From positions 1 to 64,000 of the forward strand of contig CATJIF010000041.1 of assembly GCA_949740445.1 (NCBI GenBank): DNA of 64,000 nucleotides. Direction: 5' to 3'. The position numbers were made by a program, and so were the translations under genes. Source of the stretch: an uncultured Peptostreptococcaceae bacterium (GTDB taxonomy: Bacteria > Bacillota > Clostridia > Peptostreptococcales > Anaerovoracaceae). Under the pieces are notes generated by a model, which was not told where the DNA came from, searched no databases, and saw nothing but the letters and a program-made list of their open reading frames with translations. Shown here piece after piece: positions 36,388 through 45,078 of the stretch (the first letter of the stretch is position 1; each line of letters begins with the position of its first letter).

Positions 36388-37191
36388 TCAATCGGTTTTT
36401 TCGCGTTCGCCGATGAGCTGCCGCAGTTTGGCGAGGGCTTCGTTCAGGCCGCCCATCTGGTCGATTAGCCCGATGTCCACCGCTTCTTTGCCATAGAGGA
36501 TGGTTCCGACGTCGTTGGCCATATCGCTGGTGCTGCTCATCAGCCGCAGGATGGTCTGCCGGTCAGCCCTGGATGTGCGGACGATAAAATCCACGATCCG
36601 GTCCTGCATCCGCCGGAAATAGTCGTAGGTCTGCTCCGCGCCGATTACCAGCCCCGACATGCGGATGGGATGCAGCGTCATGGTGGCGCTTTCCGCAATA
36701 AAGGAATAGCTGCCCGCTGTTGCCAGAGGAACGCCGATGCTGTGGCCCCCGCCCAGCACAAGCGACACGGTAGGCTTCGACATGGTAGCGATCATCTCCG
36801 CCAGCGCGAGGCCTGCTTCCACATCGCCTCCCACCGTGTTTAAGATAACTAAAAGCCCCTTGACCCGTTCGTTTTCCTCTACCGCTACTAACTGCGGTAT
36901 GATATTTTCGTATTTGGTGGTTTTGTTTTGCGGCGGAAGCACCATGTGCCCTTCGATACTGCCGATAATCGTCAGATATTGTATTTCGCTGTCAAATTGA
37001 AATACGTTGCGGATGGCTCCAAAATCGTCGATGCTCTGCTTTGCCACATCTTCTTTCCCTTCCTCGTTTGGCGTCTCTTCGGCTTCGGGGTCCATCACTT
37101 CGCCCTCGCTTCGCATCCCCTTGTCTTTGAATTTCTCCTGCGGCTGCCTTCTGTGCTGGCCGTGCATTTGGCTCTGCGCCCCTGTCCACAT
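36388..37191 (-). CDS. tepA: ClpP-family serine protease TepA
   Basis: Cytosolic ClpP-like protease; in Bacillus TepA is needed for spore outgrowth protein processing and was first described as translocation-enhancing. ATG at 37191 follows AAAGGAGGAAG (267 residues), so the frame to 37362 is not used. Catalytic Ser S151 (GGGHSIG) and His H174 (MTLHPI) are present. A charged N-terminal 55 residues, rich in Glu/Lys/Gln, precedes the fold. Divergent from ylmC. Confidence 0.88.
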   Translation of the reverse strand: MWTGAQSQMHGQHRRQPQEKFKDKGMRSEGEVMDPEAEETPNEEGKEDVAKQSIDDFGAIRNVFQFDSEIQYLTIIGSIEGHMVLPPQNKTTKYENIIPQLVAVEENERVKGLLVILNTVGGDVEAGLALAEMIATMSKPTVSLVLGGGHSIGVPLATAGSYSFIAESATMTLHPIRMSGLVIGAEQTYDYFRRMQDRIVDFIVRTSRADRQTILRLMSSTSDMANDVGTILYGKEAVDIGLIDQMGGLNEALAKLRQLIGEREKTD

Positions 37192-37385
37192 AGCTGCTTC
37201 CTCCTTTTTTCTTTGCTTTTTTCTACTTTTCTTCTGCCTGCCCGCTTTGCAGGTTCTAAAGGCTGCGCGCCGTCCATAGGTTGATAACAGCGCTGTTTTC
37301 TGTATAGAGCATTCCCTGCTTTTGAAAAAGATATGCGCGCTGCGTTTTTTGAAGAAATACAAAAAGTCAACAGGAGGATAGTACC

Positions 37386-37640
37386 ATGCGACTGAGCGAC
37401 ATCGGTTATAAAGAAATCATCAATTTATCGGACGGCAACCGCTATGGCCAGCTGGCCGATTCGGAGCTTTTGTTCGACCCCTCCGGCGGGCGCATCCGCG
37501 CTCTGCTGATTCCGCAGTACCAGGGGCGCTTCAATTTCTTCGACCGCGGAGAGTATATGCAGATCCCGTGGGAAAGCATAAAAAAAATAGGCGAAGATAT
37601 CATTATCATTGATACCTCCGCCCATGCTTATCAGCCATAA
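37386..37640 (+). CDS. YlmC/YmxH-family sporulation PRC-barrel protein
   Basis: 84-residue single PRC-barrel protein (MRLSDIGYKEIINLSDGNRYG, then IPWESIKKIGEDIIIID), a family widespread in endospore formers and named for a sporulation role that is not well defined. AGGAGG lies eight bases before the ATG. Divergent from tepA, convergent with the HD-Pnk gene. Confidence 0.88.
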   Translation: MRLSDIGYKEIINLSDGNRYGQLADSELLFDPSGGRIRALLIPQYQGRFNFFDRGEYMQIPWESIKKIGEDIIIIDTSAHAYQP

Positions 37641-37680
37641 GTCTTGCAAACGCACGCTTTTAAGCCGCTAAGATGCGCAT

Positions 37681-38850
37681 CTACACCGACGTGCAGACGC
37701 GGTATTCCACGCAAGGAGCCTCCCACGGCAGGGGAAGCTCCATAGTATCTGCCATCCTCTGTAACGACGCCCGCGGCAGGCTGCGGCTGCGAATAGCATT
37801 GCGCCGTAAAAGTTCCTGCCAGGGCTCTTCCAGATAGAGCAGGCGAACGCTGGCGCCGTAATCCATGCACATCTGAAGCAGCCGCAGGCGCAGCTCCTGG
37901 CGCAGGTTGGTGGCATTCCAGACAAAAGGCTGCCCTTGCCGCAAAAATGCCTTTGCCCGCTCCCGGCCGATGGCAGCCGCCTGCGCGCTGCAGCTTCCTG
38001 CGGCAACGCCCATTTCTTCTCTGATATCGTCGAGGGATACCACAGGAAGCTTTGCCAGATGCGTCGCGATGTACGTGTCCTTTCCGGACAGGGGCAATCC
38101 GCAGAGCACAGTAACGCTGCTGCGGCTGCTATCGTAGATTTTTGCCCCCGGCCATCCGTCTTTTTTGTAAAAATACGCGGTCCGGCTGCAGGCATCGGCA
38201 AAGGGATACGGCCCGTAAAGGCAGCCGTATTCCTCTGCACATTCCGCAAAATAGCTGATTCTATCCTGAAAGTCCTCGTTTGTATGGCTGATTCTTCCCC
38301 GATGGTCAGCGAGGGCCAGCAGGAACAGCCAGTGCAGGCAAACCCGCTCCGCTGCGAAAAGCAATGCCTTCTGCGGGTTAGACTTCTCCGCAAACCACAC
38401 GGGAAGGCCGTGAAAGCGAATCAGGGCCGCTACCTGCTCTCGCTGCGCAAAGGAAAGCCCCCATCCCGGTTTAAAATCGCTTGCAAAGGGAAGGTCATTT
38501 ATACTCCCGGTATAGACGGCGCTGCGGAACAGCCGCTCGCCGTAAATCGTATGCTTGGGCGAGGAAATCCCGGTCGCATCCTCTCTCGTCGCCGTCAGCT
38601 TTCCGATATCGTGAAACATGGCCGCCAGATAGACGATGCCCTTCGCTTCTTTGGAAAGCCGCTGCCATTGCGCGGATTCGGTCAGCGCCTGGCATACCAG
38701 CTGCGTGTGGCGATATACATCGCCCTCTTCGTGGTAGCGCGCATCTTGCTTTACCTGCCGCAGCAGCGCAAGCGACGGAAACATCGCCGCCGCATCCTCC
38801 CAGCGATAGCCGGCTTCTTCCAGGCTTTGCAGCACATTGTTTCTTTTCAT
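37681..38850 (-). CDS. HD-Pnk: HD phosphoesterase fused to polynucleotide 5'-kinase
   Basis: 389 residues from the ATG at 38850, which overlaps the ligase stop as ATGA. The N-terminal HD phosphohydrolase domain has H48, H80-D81 (MFHDIGK) and D182 (ALADHRG). The C-terminal P-loop kinase has GLPLSGKDT (251-259, K257), the general-base region SLDDIREEM (D274/D275), the FVWNATN strand and an Arg lid (RRNAIRSR). The order HD then kinase matches the HD-Pnk family characterised from Runella, which heals RNA or DNA ends by removing 2',3'-cyclic or 3' phosphate and phosphorylating 5'-OH. Together with the ligase it would restore broken RNA. Confidence 0.85.
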   Translation of the reverse strand: MKRNNVLQSLEEAGYRWEDAAAMFPSLALLRQVKQDARYHEEGDVYRHTQLVCQALTESAQWQRLSKEAKGIVYLAAMFHDIGKLTATREDATGISSPKHTIYGERLFRSAVYTGSINDLPFASDFKPGWGLSFAQREQVAALIRFHGLPVWFAEKSNPQKALLFAAERVCLHWLFLLALADHRGRISHTNEDFQDRISYFAECAEEYGCLYGPYPFADACSRTAYFYKKDGWPGAKIYDSSRSSVTVLCGLPLSGKDTYIATHLAKLPVVSLDDIREEMGVAAGSCSAQAAAIGRERAKAFLRQGQPFVWNATNLRQELRLRLLQMCMDYGASVRLLYLEEPWQELLRRNAIRSRSLPRASLQRMADTMELPLPWEAPCVEYRVCTSV

Positions 38851-39659
38851 CGCTCTTTCCCCCTTTCGCCGAACAAGTCGGCCTGCCCGCACAGCTGATT
38901 GGGAACAATGGGCCGGTCCTTCCAGTGGCTTTCCGAGCTCAATATGCGGCTGAGAAAAGAACTGCGGACGTATTTCAGCCGGTCGGTTACATAGTCGCCC
39001 TCTTCTATTTTAATGTAGATTCCTTCCATTAAGCAACTGCCATCGGTCTGTTTTTTCGCAAGCTCCCAATCCATGCCGTGTGCCAGGCAATAGGTGCGAA
39101 GCGCCTCCTCCCAGCGGTCGGAGCGGAACAGCGAAGGGCCCAGGTGCGCCGTAACATCCTCCGGCTCTGCCAGGATTCCCTGCCACAGCACGGGAACAGA
39201 GCAGATAAAATCCGCCCCCGCTTCTTTTATAAGCGCCCGTCTCTTTTCTGTGCTGAAAAACCGCCCCTGCACTTTATCGTAAATATCAAATTCCATAAAA
39301 TAGTGAGGAAGTTGGTCGTAATATACGGTGTGTTTGGCATACAGCCACTCGCCGTACATGATGAGATCCGTTCCCAGCAGTTCGTACAGCTGGGCGGCAA
39401 AGCATCCGGCCCAAGCCTTAAAAAGATCGAACTGCCTCTCCTGCGGCCCCCCGCTTAAATAGTGCCCACGGCTCTGCAAACGCAGGGTTCCCTGTGCGTC
39501 GAAGCTGATGCCGCAGTTGGCCCCATCTACTTTTTCTTCCAAGGTTGCAAACGCTCCGCGGATGTCCTCAAAGGGGTAATCCGCCAGATCCTCGTCGCCC
39601 GCCTGCATCCGCGAGCCCTGCAGGTGGCGCGTCCGCGGATATTTCCAAAGTTCTGTCAT
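38847..39659 (-). CDS. ATP-dependent RNA ligase (Rnl2/PF09414-like)
   Basis: 270-residue nucleotidyltransferase. Motif I is EEKVDGAN with nucleotidyl-acceptor K43; motif III-like YGEWLYAKHT, motif IV EGIYIKIE and motif V RLKYVR follow in order. The N-terminal KYPRTRHLQGSR is typical of a bacterial ligase clade often found beside kinases. It joins 3'-OH and 5'-phosphate RNA ends via ligase-AMP and RNA-adenylate. Start at 39659 has GGAGGTG about ten bases upstream. It forms an operon with HD-Pnk. Substrate (tRNA or other) cannot be told from sequence. Confidence 0.87.
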   Translation of the reverse strand: MTELWKYPRTRHLQGSRMQAGDEDLADYPFEDIRGAFATLEEKVDGANCGISFDAQGTLRLQSRGHYLSGGPQERQFDLFKAWAGCFAAQLYELLGTDLIMYGEWLYAKHTVYYDQLPHYFMEFDIYDKVQGRFFSTEKRRALIKEAGADFICSVPVLWQGILAEPEDVTAHLGPSLFRSDRWEEALRTYCLAHGMDWELAKKQTDGSCLMEGIYIKIEEGDYVTDRLKYVRSSFLSRILSSESHWKDRPIVPNQLCGQADLFGERGKER

Positions 39660-39687
39660 GTGGTTTCACCTCCGTTTTTTCAAAACG

Positions 39688-39707
39688 CAGGCGCTTTTTT
39701 GCGCCTG
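39688..39707 (-). promoter_or_regulatory. Terminator-like hairpin in the RNA ligase leader
   Basis: CAGGCGC-AAAAAA-GCGCCTG on the minus strand, followed by CGTTTTG, sits 29 bases before the ligase ATG. It could end a short upstream RNA or act as an attenuator. Confidence 0.5.
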
Positions 39708-39737
39708 TTTCTGCCTTCGGCTGCGAAGGCATCCGTT

Positions 39738-39886
39738 GCAATAAAAAATGCTATGAAACTATCCACAGCACAAAACAGAGGCATAGCAGATACGCCGCCC
39801 GTGCAGCCGCTTGCGTTGTCCGCTGCGCTCTGCAGGCAGCCTGCTGTATCTGCCACTTCCCGATTGTGCCATGCAATAAAGAATGC
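39738..39886 (-). repeat. Structured element with nested dyads, bounded by direct repeats
   Basis: GCAATAAAAAATGC (39738-39751) and GCAATAAAGAATGC (39873-39886) flank nested inverted repeats: GCACAA/TTGTGC (39768-39773 with 39864-39869) outside GCAGATAC/GTATCTGC (39786-39793 with 39846-39853), with an inner GCAGG-CAG-CCTGC hairpin. An RNA from the minus strand would fold into a long hairpin in front of the ligase gene. It may be a small RNA, a regulatory leader or a palindromic repeat. The 39660-40092 gap holds no convincing protein gene. Confidence 0.5.
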
Positions 39887-40092
39887 ATCCGAAGACAGAA
39901 CGAAATTCCGCGCACCGCAAAATGTACAGCCTGCAAATAGCAGGCAACGGCGCTGGATTTCTTCGTTCTGTTTTCGCATCTTCCCATTACATGGCTCTAT
40001 TCTCCTGTCATTTATTTTTGTTTTTCACGTTATCTTCGATGATTAAAAACTTAGAAACGCGCTCCCGGCAATCAGAGCTTCCCCCTCCGCTC

Positions 40093-41763
40093 TTACATCT
40101 GGCGAAGGCGGAACGTTTTGACCAGCTGCTTTAATACACTGGCTTGGGCGCTGAGTTCCTGGCTGGTGGCCGCGCTCTCCTCCGCTGTCGAAGAATTGGT
40201 CTGCACAACGCCGGTAATCTGCCCAATCTGATCCTGGATTTGTTCCACCGCTTCTGCCTGCGTCTGCGCATCGGCGGCAATCCCGTTGATGGTTTCTACA
40301 ATCGCATGCGAACCAACTACTATGCTTTCCAGCTGTTTTGCAGTCGCATCCGCGATTTGCGTTCCCTGATTCACTGCAGCAATGGAACGCCCAATCAGCG
40401 CCGAAGTCGATTGCGATGCTTCTGCGCTCTTGGCTGCCAGATTGCGGACTTCATCGGCAACCACGGCAAATCCCTTGCCCGCCGTGCCAGCACGGGCGGC
40501 TTCTACGGCGGCATTCAGAGCGAGAATGTTGGTCTGGAAGGCAATATCCTCAATCGTTTTGATAATCTTCTCAATTTCATTGGAGCTATCGGTAATCTCT
40601 TCCATGGCAGTTATCATTTCCTGCATCTTTTGATTTCCCTCGGCGAGCTGACGGCCCATTCCGCCAACCTGCTCTCGCGCACGCTGAACGCTTTCTGCCG
40701 TCTGCTTAACGCTGACTGTAACGGAGCTCATAGTTTCTTCCAATTCCTCTACAGCACCGCTCTGCTCCATAGAACCCTGGCTGAGCGCCTGGGCAGCGTT
40801 GGACATCTGCTCTGCTCCTCCGGAAACATATTCCGCACTAGTAACAATCTGGCCCATTGTGGTATTGAGTTTCTGAAGAATATCATTTAAGGATGTGCGG
40901 ATAGAAGCAAAATCCCCGACATACTCCTGGGTAATCTGTGCCGTCAGATCACCACCGGCAATGCTCTCCAGCACATTGGATATTTCCCCGATATAATTTC
41001 TCAGGCGACTGATGGTATTATCAAAGCTTTGAGACAAAATTCCGATTTCATCGTTGGAATCAATTCCCGCCATCATAGTCTGGTGCTGATTCGACCCCAA
41101 ATCTCCCTTCTCTAACGTCTGTGCCAATACGGTCAGACGGAAGAGCGGATGGGAAACCTGCCTTTTTATATAGGCCCCTATTATCAAAATTCCGAGGATA
41201 ATCAACACAAGGCCGGTTAAGCAGGACAGTACAACCGTCAGACCGATTTGCTGCATGGCGGCAGACATGGAGATTCCTGCAAAAATCAGTCCGTCGATCT
41301 GGCCGTTGGCATCGTATGTAGGAACGTAGGAGCAAAGGTGCTTTTCGCCCAAAATAGTAGCTTGCCCCACATAGCTTTCGCCCCGTTTCAGCACTATATC
41401 GGCAATCTCGCTGGACAGGCGGGTGCCCACAACCCTCTGCCCGTTTTGCTGAATGGTAGTGTAGGCCCGTTCGTCCCCATGAAAAATGGTAAACTCACAC
41501 CCCATTTCCCGCTTGAGCTCATCCAAAAGCCCCGTTTTATCGTCATCACCCGAATCGGCAGCCAATTCATAGGCCAGCACATTCGTGCCGCTTACGCATT
41601 CGTTTTGCATCATGGACATGGTGAGCCGGTAGAACATCAGCACACACAGCACCACAACCAGAGTGATGCTCACGCCCAACATCGCCGCAACCAGATTTCC
41701 CACCTTGCGGCCAATGCGTTTGATCTTCTGTTTATCGTTTCCCTTATGTGTGATAGGTCCCAT
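40093..41763 (-). CDS. Methyl-accepting chemotaxis protein
   Basis: 556 residues. Transmembrane helix 1 (about 27-48), an extracytoplasmic sCache-like sensor domain (about 50-185) with [19 protein letters not shown], helix 2 (about 190-212), a HAMP domain and a cytoplasmic signalling region with the hairpin tip [29 protein letters not shown] given here in part as [20 protein letters not shown]. Signals to a CheA/CheW array; no other chemotaxis gene is in the window. Promoter at 41856-41883; transcribed alone. Confidence 0.95.
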   Translation of the reverse strand: MGPITHKGNDKQKIKRIGRKVGNLVAAMLGVSITLVVVLCVLMFYRLTMSMMQNECVSGTNVLAYELAADSGDDDKTGLLDELKREMGCEFTIFHGDERAYTTIQQNGQRVVGTRLSSEIADIVLKRGESYVGQATILGEKHLCSYVPTYDANGQIDGLIFAGISMSAAMQQIGLTVVLSCLTGLVLIILGILIIGAYIKRQVSHPLFRLTVLAQTLEKGDLGSNQHQTMMAGIDSNDEIGILSQSFDNTISRLRNYIGEISNVLESIAGGDLTAQITQEYVGDFASIRTSLNDILQKLNTTMGQIVTSAEYVSGGAEQMSNAAQALSQGSMEQSGAVEELEETMSSVTVSVKQTAESVQRAREQVGGMGRQLAEGNQKMQEMITAMEEITDSSNEIEKIIKTIEDIAFQTNILALNAAVEAARAGTAGKGFAVVADEVRNLAAKSAEASQSTSALIGRSIAAVNQGTQIADATAKQLESIVVGSHAIVETINGIAADAQTQAEAVEQIQDQIGQITGVVQTNSSTAEESAATSQELSAQASVLKQLVKTFRLRQM

Positions 41764-41855
41764 AGATTTCTCTCCTGAATTTATGATTCTGTCTGTGAGT
41801 TGATCCTGTTGATGAAAATTACCCCGTTTATGTATTCGGCAGATACACTAAAAAA

Positions 41856-41883
41856 ATTATATCCTGGAAAGAATTTATTTCAA
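41856..41883 (-). promoter_or_regulatory. Promoter of the chemoreceptor gene
   Basis: Minus-strand TTGAAA (41883-41878) and TATAAT (41861-41856), spacer 16, about 90 bases before the ATG. The rest of 41764-42075 holds this promoter and the pot terminator only. Confidence 0.65.
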
Positions 41884-41963
41884 TTTTATCCAGGTGCAGG
41901 CGGAATGGGGTTTTATATCGGTTGCGCAATTCTCCTCGCTCAGCAAATCTCCGCCAAGTGAAA

Positions 41964-42006
41964 AACACAACAGCAACCGCCTTCTAAGGGCGGCCGCTGC
42001 TGTGTT
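41964..42006 (-). terminator. Intrinsic terminator of the potABCD operon
   Basis: AACACAGCAGC...GCTGTTGTGTT with an inner GCCGCCC/GGCGGT pairing, followed by TTTTT on the minus strand, 70 bases after potD. Confidence 0.82.
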
Positions 42007-42075
42007 CTATGCGGTTTTCAAATCCGTTTTCTTCTCTGGCCGTCGAAACCGCACAATGCTCCTTGCGCGCCGGCC

Positions 42076-43164
42076 CTATTGCCCGCAGGCAGCCTTGAAT
42101 TCGTTCCAGATCTTCGCGTGAGCGTCCTCCGCCTCCTGGGAGATGTTCTGCACGATTTCGCCCTCGGTTACGGTTTCCGGAACCACCAGCTGATCGTACA
42201 GCTCCGCAGAAATGTGTTCCTCCGCCGCCTTGTTGGTGCAGTAGTAGCCTAAAAATTCAAAGCACTTGGCCGCTACTTCCGGACGGTTCAGATAGTCTAA
42301 GAACTGATGCGCCGCATCGCTGTTGGGCGCTTTAGATGGGATAAAGGCCGCCATGATGCCAAAGCCCAGCCCTTCCTTCGGATAGCAGATTTTCAGATCG
42401 TCTCTGGCTGCCAGCGCCGCGTTAACCTGCGAGGTATAGAGAAATGCTGCGGCAACCTCTTCGCTGACGAGGAAGTCCTGGGTGTTGCTGTCGTTGATGA
42501 CGCGAACGTTTTCCGCAAGCAGCTTCATCTTTTCGCCGGCAGCGGCAATCTGATCCAGGTCCTCGGTATTGAAGGACTGCCCCATGGTTTTCAGCGTAAT
42601 GCCGTTGACCACGCGGTAGTTGGCAATCAGCGCTACGTTATCCTTCAGCGCAGGGTTCCAGAGATCCTCGTAGCCGGTCAGGTCAAAGCCGGTCAGCGCA
42701 GGGTTGTAGACGATGAGCGGAATTCCCGAGCCCCAGGGGATTGTGTATTCATCCGCAGGGTCGTAGAACTGCCCCTGGTACAGGGGATTGATATTGCCGA
42801 TGGTGGAAATTTTGGACGGATCCAGCTTTTGGGCCAGTCCTTCCGCAACCACCAGCTCGATGATATAATCGTCGGCGATTACCAGATCGTAGTCGCCGCC
42901 TTCGGTTTCTTCTAACTTCGCAAGCATGGCCTCGTCGGTATCGAAGTTGGAATAGTAGATGCGGATGCCCGTCTCCGCCTCAAAGTCGGAGAGGACCTCC
43001 TGGGGGAACATGCCGTCCCACGTATAGAGATTCAGCTCCTTTGCCGTTTCGCCGTCAGAGCCGCTCCCTCCCTGAGAATCGTCGTCTCCGCCGCCTCCAC
43101 CGCAGCCCGCGAGCAGGCCCATGGCCAACAGCAGGCTGAGCAGAATCGCAATCGTCTTTTTCAT
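42076..43164 (-). CDS. potD: Spermidine/putrescine-binding lipoprotein PotD
   Basis: Substrate-binding component of the polyamine ABC importer. Signal peptide with lipobox LLAGC (Cys about residue 21), a Gly/Asp/Ser spacer, then the PotD fold (LNLYTWDGMFPQEVLSDFEAE as two parts, YDLVIADDYIIELVVAEGL, IPWGSGIPLIVYN). 362 residues. It is the last gene, separated from potC by 217 bases that contain a TTTGCGC/GCGCAAA hairpin just before the ribosome-binding site (43184-43202). Confidence 0.92.
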   Translation of the reverse strand: MKKTIAILLSLLLAMGLLAGCGGGGGDDDSQGGSGSDGETAKELNLYTWDGMFPQEVLSDFEAETGIRIYYSNFDTDEAMLAKLEETEGGDYDLVIADDYIIELVVAEGLAQKLDPSKISTIGNINPLYQGQFYDPADEYTIPWGSGIPLIVYNPALTGFDLTGYEDLWNPALKDNVALIANYRVVNGITLKTMGQSFNTEDLDQIAAAGEKMKLLAENVRVINDSNTQDFLVSEEVAAAFLYTSQVNAALAARDDLKICYPKEGLGFGIMAAFIPSKAPNSDAAHQFLDYLNRPEVAAKCFEFLGYYCTNKAAEEHISAELYDQLVVPETVTEGEIVQNISQEAEDAHAKIWNEFKAACGQ

Positions 43165-43381
43165 GGTTTTTCCTCCTTGTTTTTGCGCGATAGGCGCAAA
43201 CTATCCTATTTACATGCGGAATGCTTCGTTTTGCAAAAGCGCCGCGCCGGTTCGTATGAAATGTTTTTTCCTGAGATGTTTTTTCAGGCAAATGCGAATG
43301 GACAACCAAAGCCGCTTTTGCTCCGCTGCCCATGCGGCAGGCGGCCGCATGCGCTGCTTGCCCCTGCCGCAGCCGCAAGCC

Positions 43382-44203
43382 CTATGCCGCCGCTTCCGCC
43401 TGCTGCGCTTCGGCAGCCCTTTTCTGCCGCCGTCTGCCCTGCGCGGAAATGAAGTTCGACAGCAGCAGCGCCGCGATGATAACCACCAGCAGCAGCGCCG
43501 CAAGGGCGTTGATCTCCGGCGTTACGCCGGTTTTCAGCTTCGTGTATATCTTGATGGGCAGCGTATTGACCTTCGGCCCTGTTACAAACAGGCTGATAAC
43601 CACGTCGTCGAAGGACATGGCAAAGGCCAGCAGCATGCCCGACAGCACCGCCGGCAGAATCATGGGCAGCGTAATATCCCAAAACAGCCGGAAAGGCCCT
43701 GCTCCCAGATCCCTTGCCGCCTCTTCTATGCTCTTATCCATGCCGGCAAGCCGCGCCTTTACCATCATAAAAATGTAGGGCACGCAGAAGGTCGTATGGG
43801 CGATAATCAGCGTCGTCATGCCAAAGGGCAGCCCCATCAGAGAAAAGGTTGCCATAAATACCATGCCCAAAATGATTTCGGGAATCATCATCGGCAGCGT
43901 GGAGATATATTCGATCCATCCGTTGGCTCTCAGCTTTACCTTCTCCATCCCCAAAGCGCCCATCGTCCCGATGACCGTGGCTGCCCCGCAGCTGCAAAGC
44001 GCTAACACCAGGCTGTTGACCAGCGCCTCGCGCAGATCCCGGTCCGAAAACAGCTCGCGGTACCATTTCAGCGACAGCCCGCCCCACACCGACGTGATTT
44101 TCGACTCGTTGAATGAATACACCACTGTCAGCAAAATGGGAACGTAGGTCAGCGCCAGAATCGCAGCCAGATAAGCGTGCGACCACTTCCACTGCTTCTT
44201 CAT
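43382..44203 (-). CDS. potC: Polyamine ABC transporter permease PotC
   Basis: Six-helix permease, 273 residues, with the EAA loop EEAARDLGAGPFRLFWDITLP for contact with PotA. Start overlaps potB stop by ATGA. The C-terminal tail is Arg/Ala/Gln-rich. Confidence 0.93.
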   Translation of the reverse strand: MKKQWKWSHAYLAAILALTYVPILLTVVYSFNESKITSVWGGLSLKWYRELFSDRDLREALVNSLVLALCSCGAATVIGTMGALGMEKVKLRANGWIEYISTLPMMIPEIILGMVFMATFSLMGLPFGMTTLIIAHTTFCVPYIFMMVKARLAGMDKSIEEAARDLGAGPFRLFWDITLPMILPAVLSGMLLAFAMSFDDVVISLFVTGPKVNTLPIKIYTKLKTGVTPEINALAALLLVVIIAALLLSNFISAQGRRRQKRAAEAQQAEAAA

Positions 44204-45078
44204 ATCAGCCCCTCCAGTTCTCTGGTCTTTGCGATCCTGCGGTACAGGCTTAAAAGCACTGTGGTTATCAGCATCAGCACCACCGACATGGCCGCGGCCA
44301 GCGGCAGGTTTCTGCCCTTGGTCAGAAATTCCTGAATCAGGCTTCCCACTAAAACGATTTTATTTCCGCCCAGGATATCCGCGATAAAAAACAGCCCCAT
44401 GGACGGGATAAAGGTCAGGATAACGCCGGAGAGAAGCCCCGGCATGGTCAGCGGCAGCGTAATGCTGAAAAACGCCTTGATGCGCCCTGCCCCCAGGTCC
44501 CTTGCCGCATCTAAAAGCGACCAGTCCATCTTCTCCGCGCTGGAATACACCGCTAAAATCATAAAGGGCAAAAGCGCGTAGATCATTCCCACCACCACTG
44601 CCGGGTAGGTGTACAGCAATTTCAGCGGCCGGTCCGTTATGCGCAGTCCCATGAGAAGCTGATCCAGCGTCCCATTGCTGCGGAATACGATAATCCATCC
44701 GTACAGGCGAATTAGGCTGCTGGTCCAGAAGGGCAGCATAATCAGAAGCATCATCCGGCGTTTCCAGTCCGCGGAAAGCCGGGCCATAAAGTAGCCAAAG
44801 GGATAGCCGATCAGAATAATCAGCACCGTAGAAGTCAGCGCCAGCTTCAGCGAAGCAGCAAACGTAGACAGGTACATGGGCTCAAGCATCTGCGCGTAAT
44901 TATCCAGCGTAAATTCGTTGACAAAGCCCCACACCTGGGCCCGGCTCATAAAGCTGAGATAGATCATATAGAGCAGTGGCCCGAGAACGAAGATCAGCGC
45001 CACCGCATAAATAGGAAGCAGCAGAAGCGCCTGTGCACCGGACTGCTGCCCCAGTCTGTTTTGGTGTTTTTTTCTCAT
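44200..45078 (-). CDS. potB: Polyamine ABC transporter permease PotB
   Basis: Six-helix permease, 292 residues, with the EAA-type loop DAARDLGAGRIKAFFSITLP. It starts four bases inside potA and ends inside potC, so the three genes are translationally coupled. Confidence 0.93.
   Translation of the reverse strand: MRKKHQNRLGQQSGAQALLLLPIYAVALIFVLGPLLYMIYLSFMSRAQVWGFVNEFTLDNYAQMLEPMYLSTFAASLKLALTSTVLIILIGYPFGYFMARLSADWKRRMMLLIMLPFWTSSLIRLYGWIIVFRSNGTLDQLLMGLRITDRPLKLLYTYPAVVVGMIYALLPFMILAVYSSAEKMDWSLLDAARDLGAGRIKAFFSITLPLTMPGLLSGVILTFIPSMGLFFIADILGGNKIVLVGSLIQEFLTKGRNLPLAAAMSVVLMLITTVLLSLYRRIAKTRELEGLI

Noticed and set aside
39680-39979. 99-codon minus-strand frame in front of the RNA ligase gene
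   Set aside because: No proper ribosome site, Cys-rich odd composition, and it covers the structured repeat; better read as non-coding.
43121-44005. Plus-strand open frame (294 codons) opposite potC and potD
   Set aside because: Antisense to conserved transporter genes; His/Arg/Gln-rich composition typical of a shadow frame.
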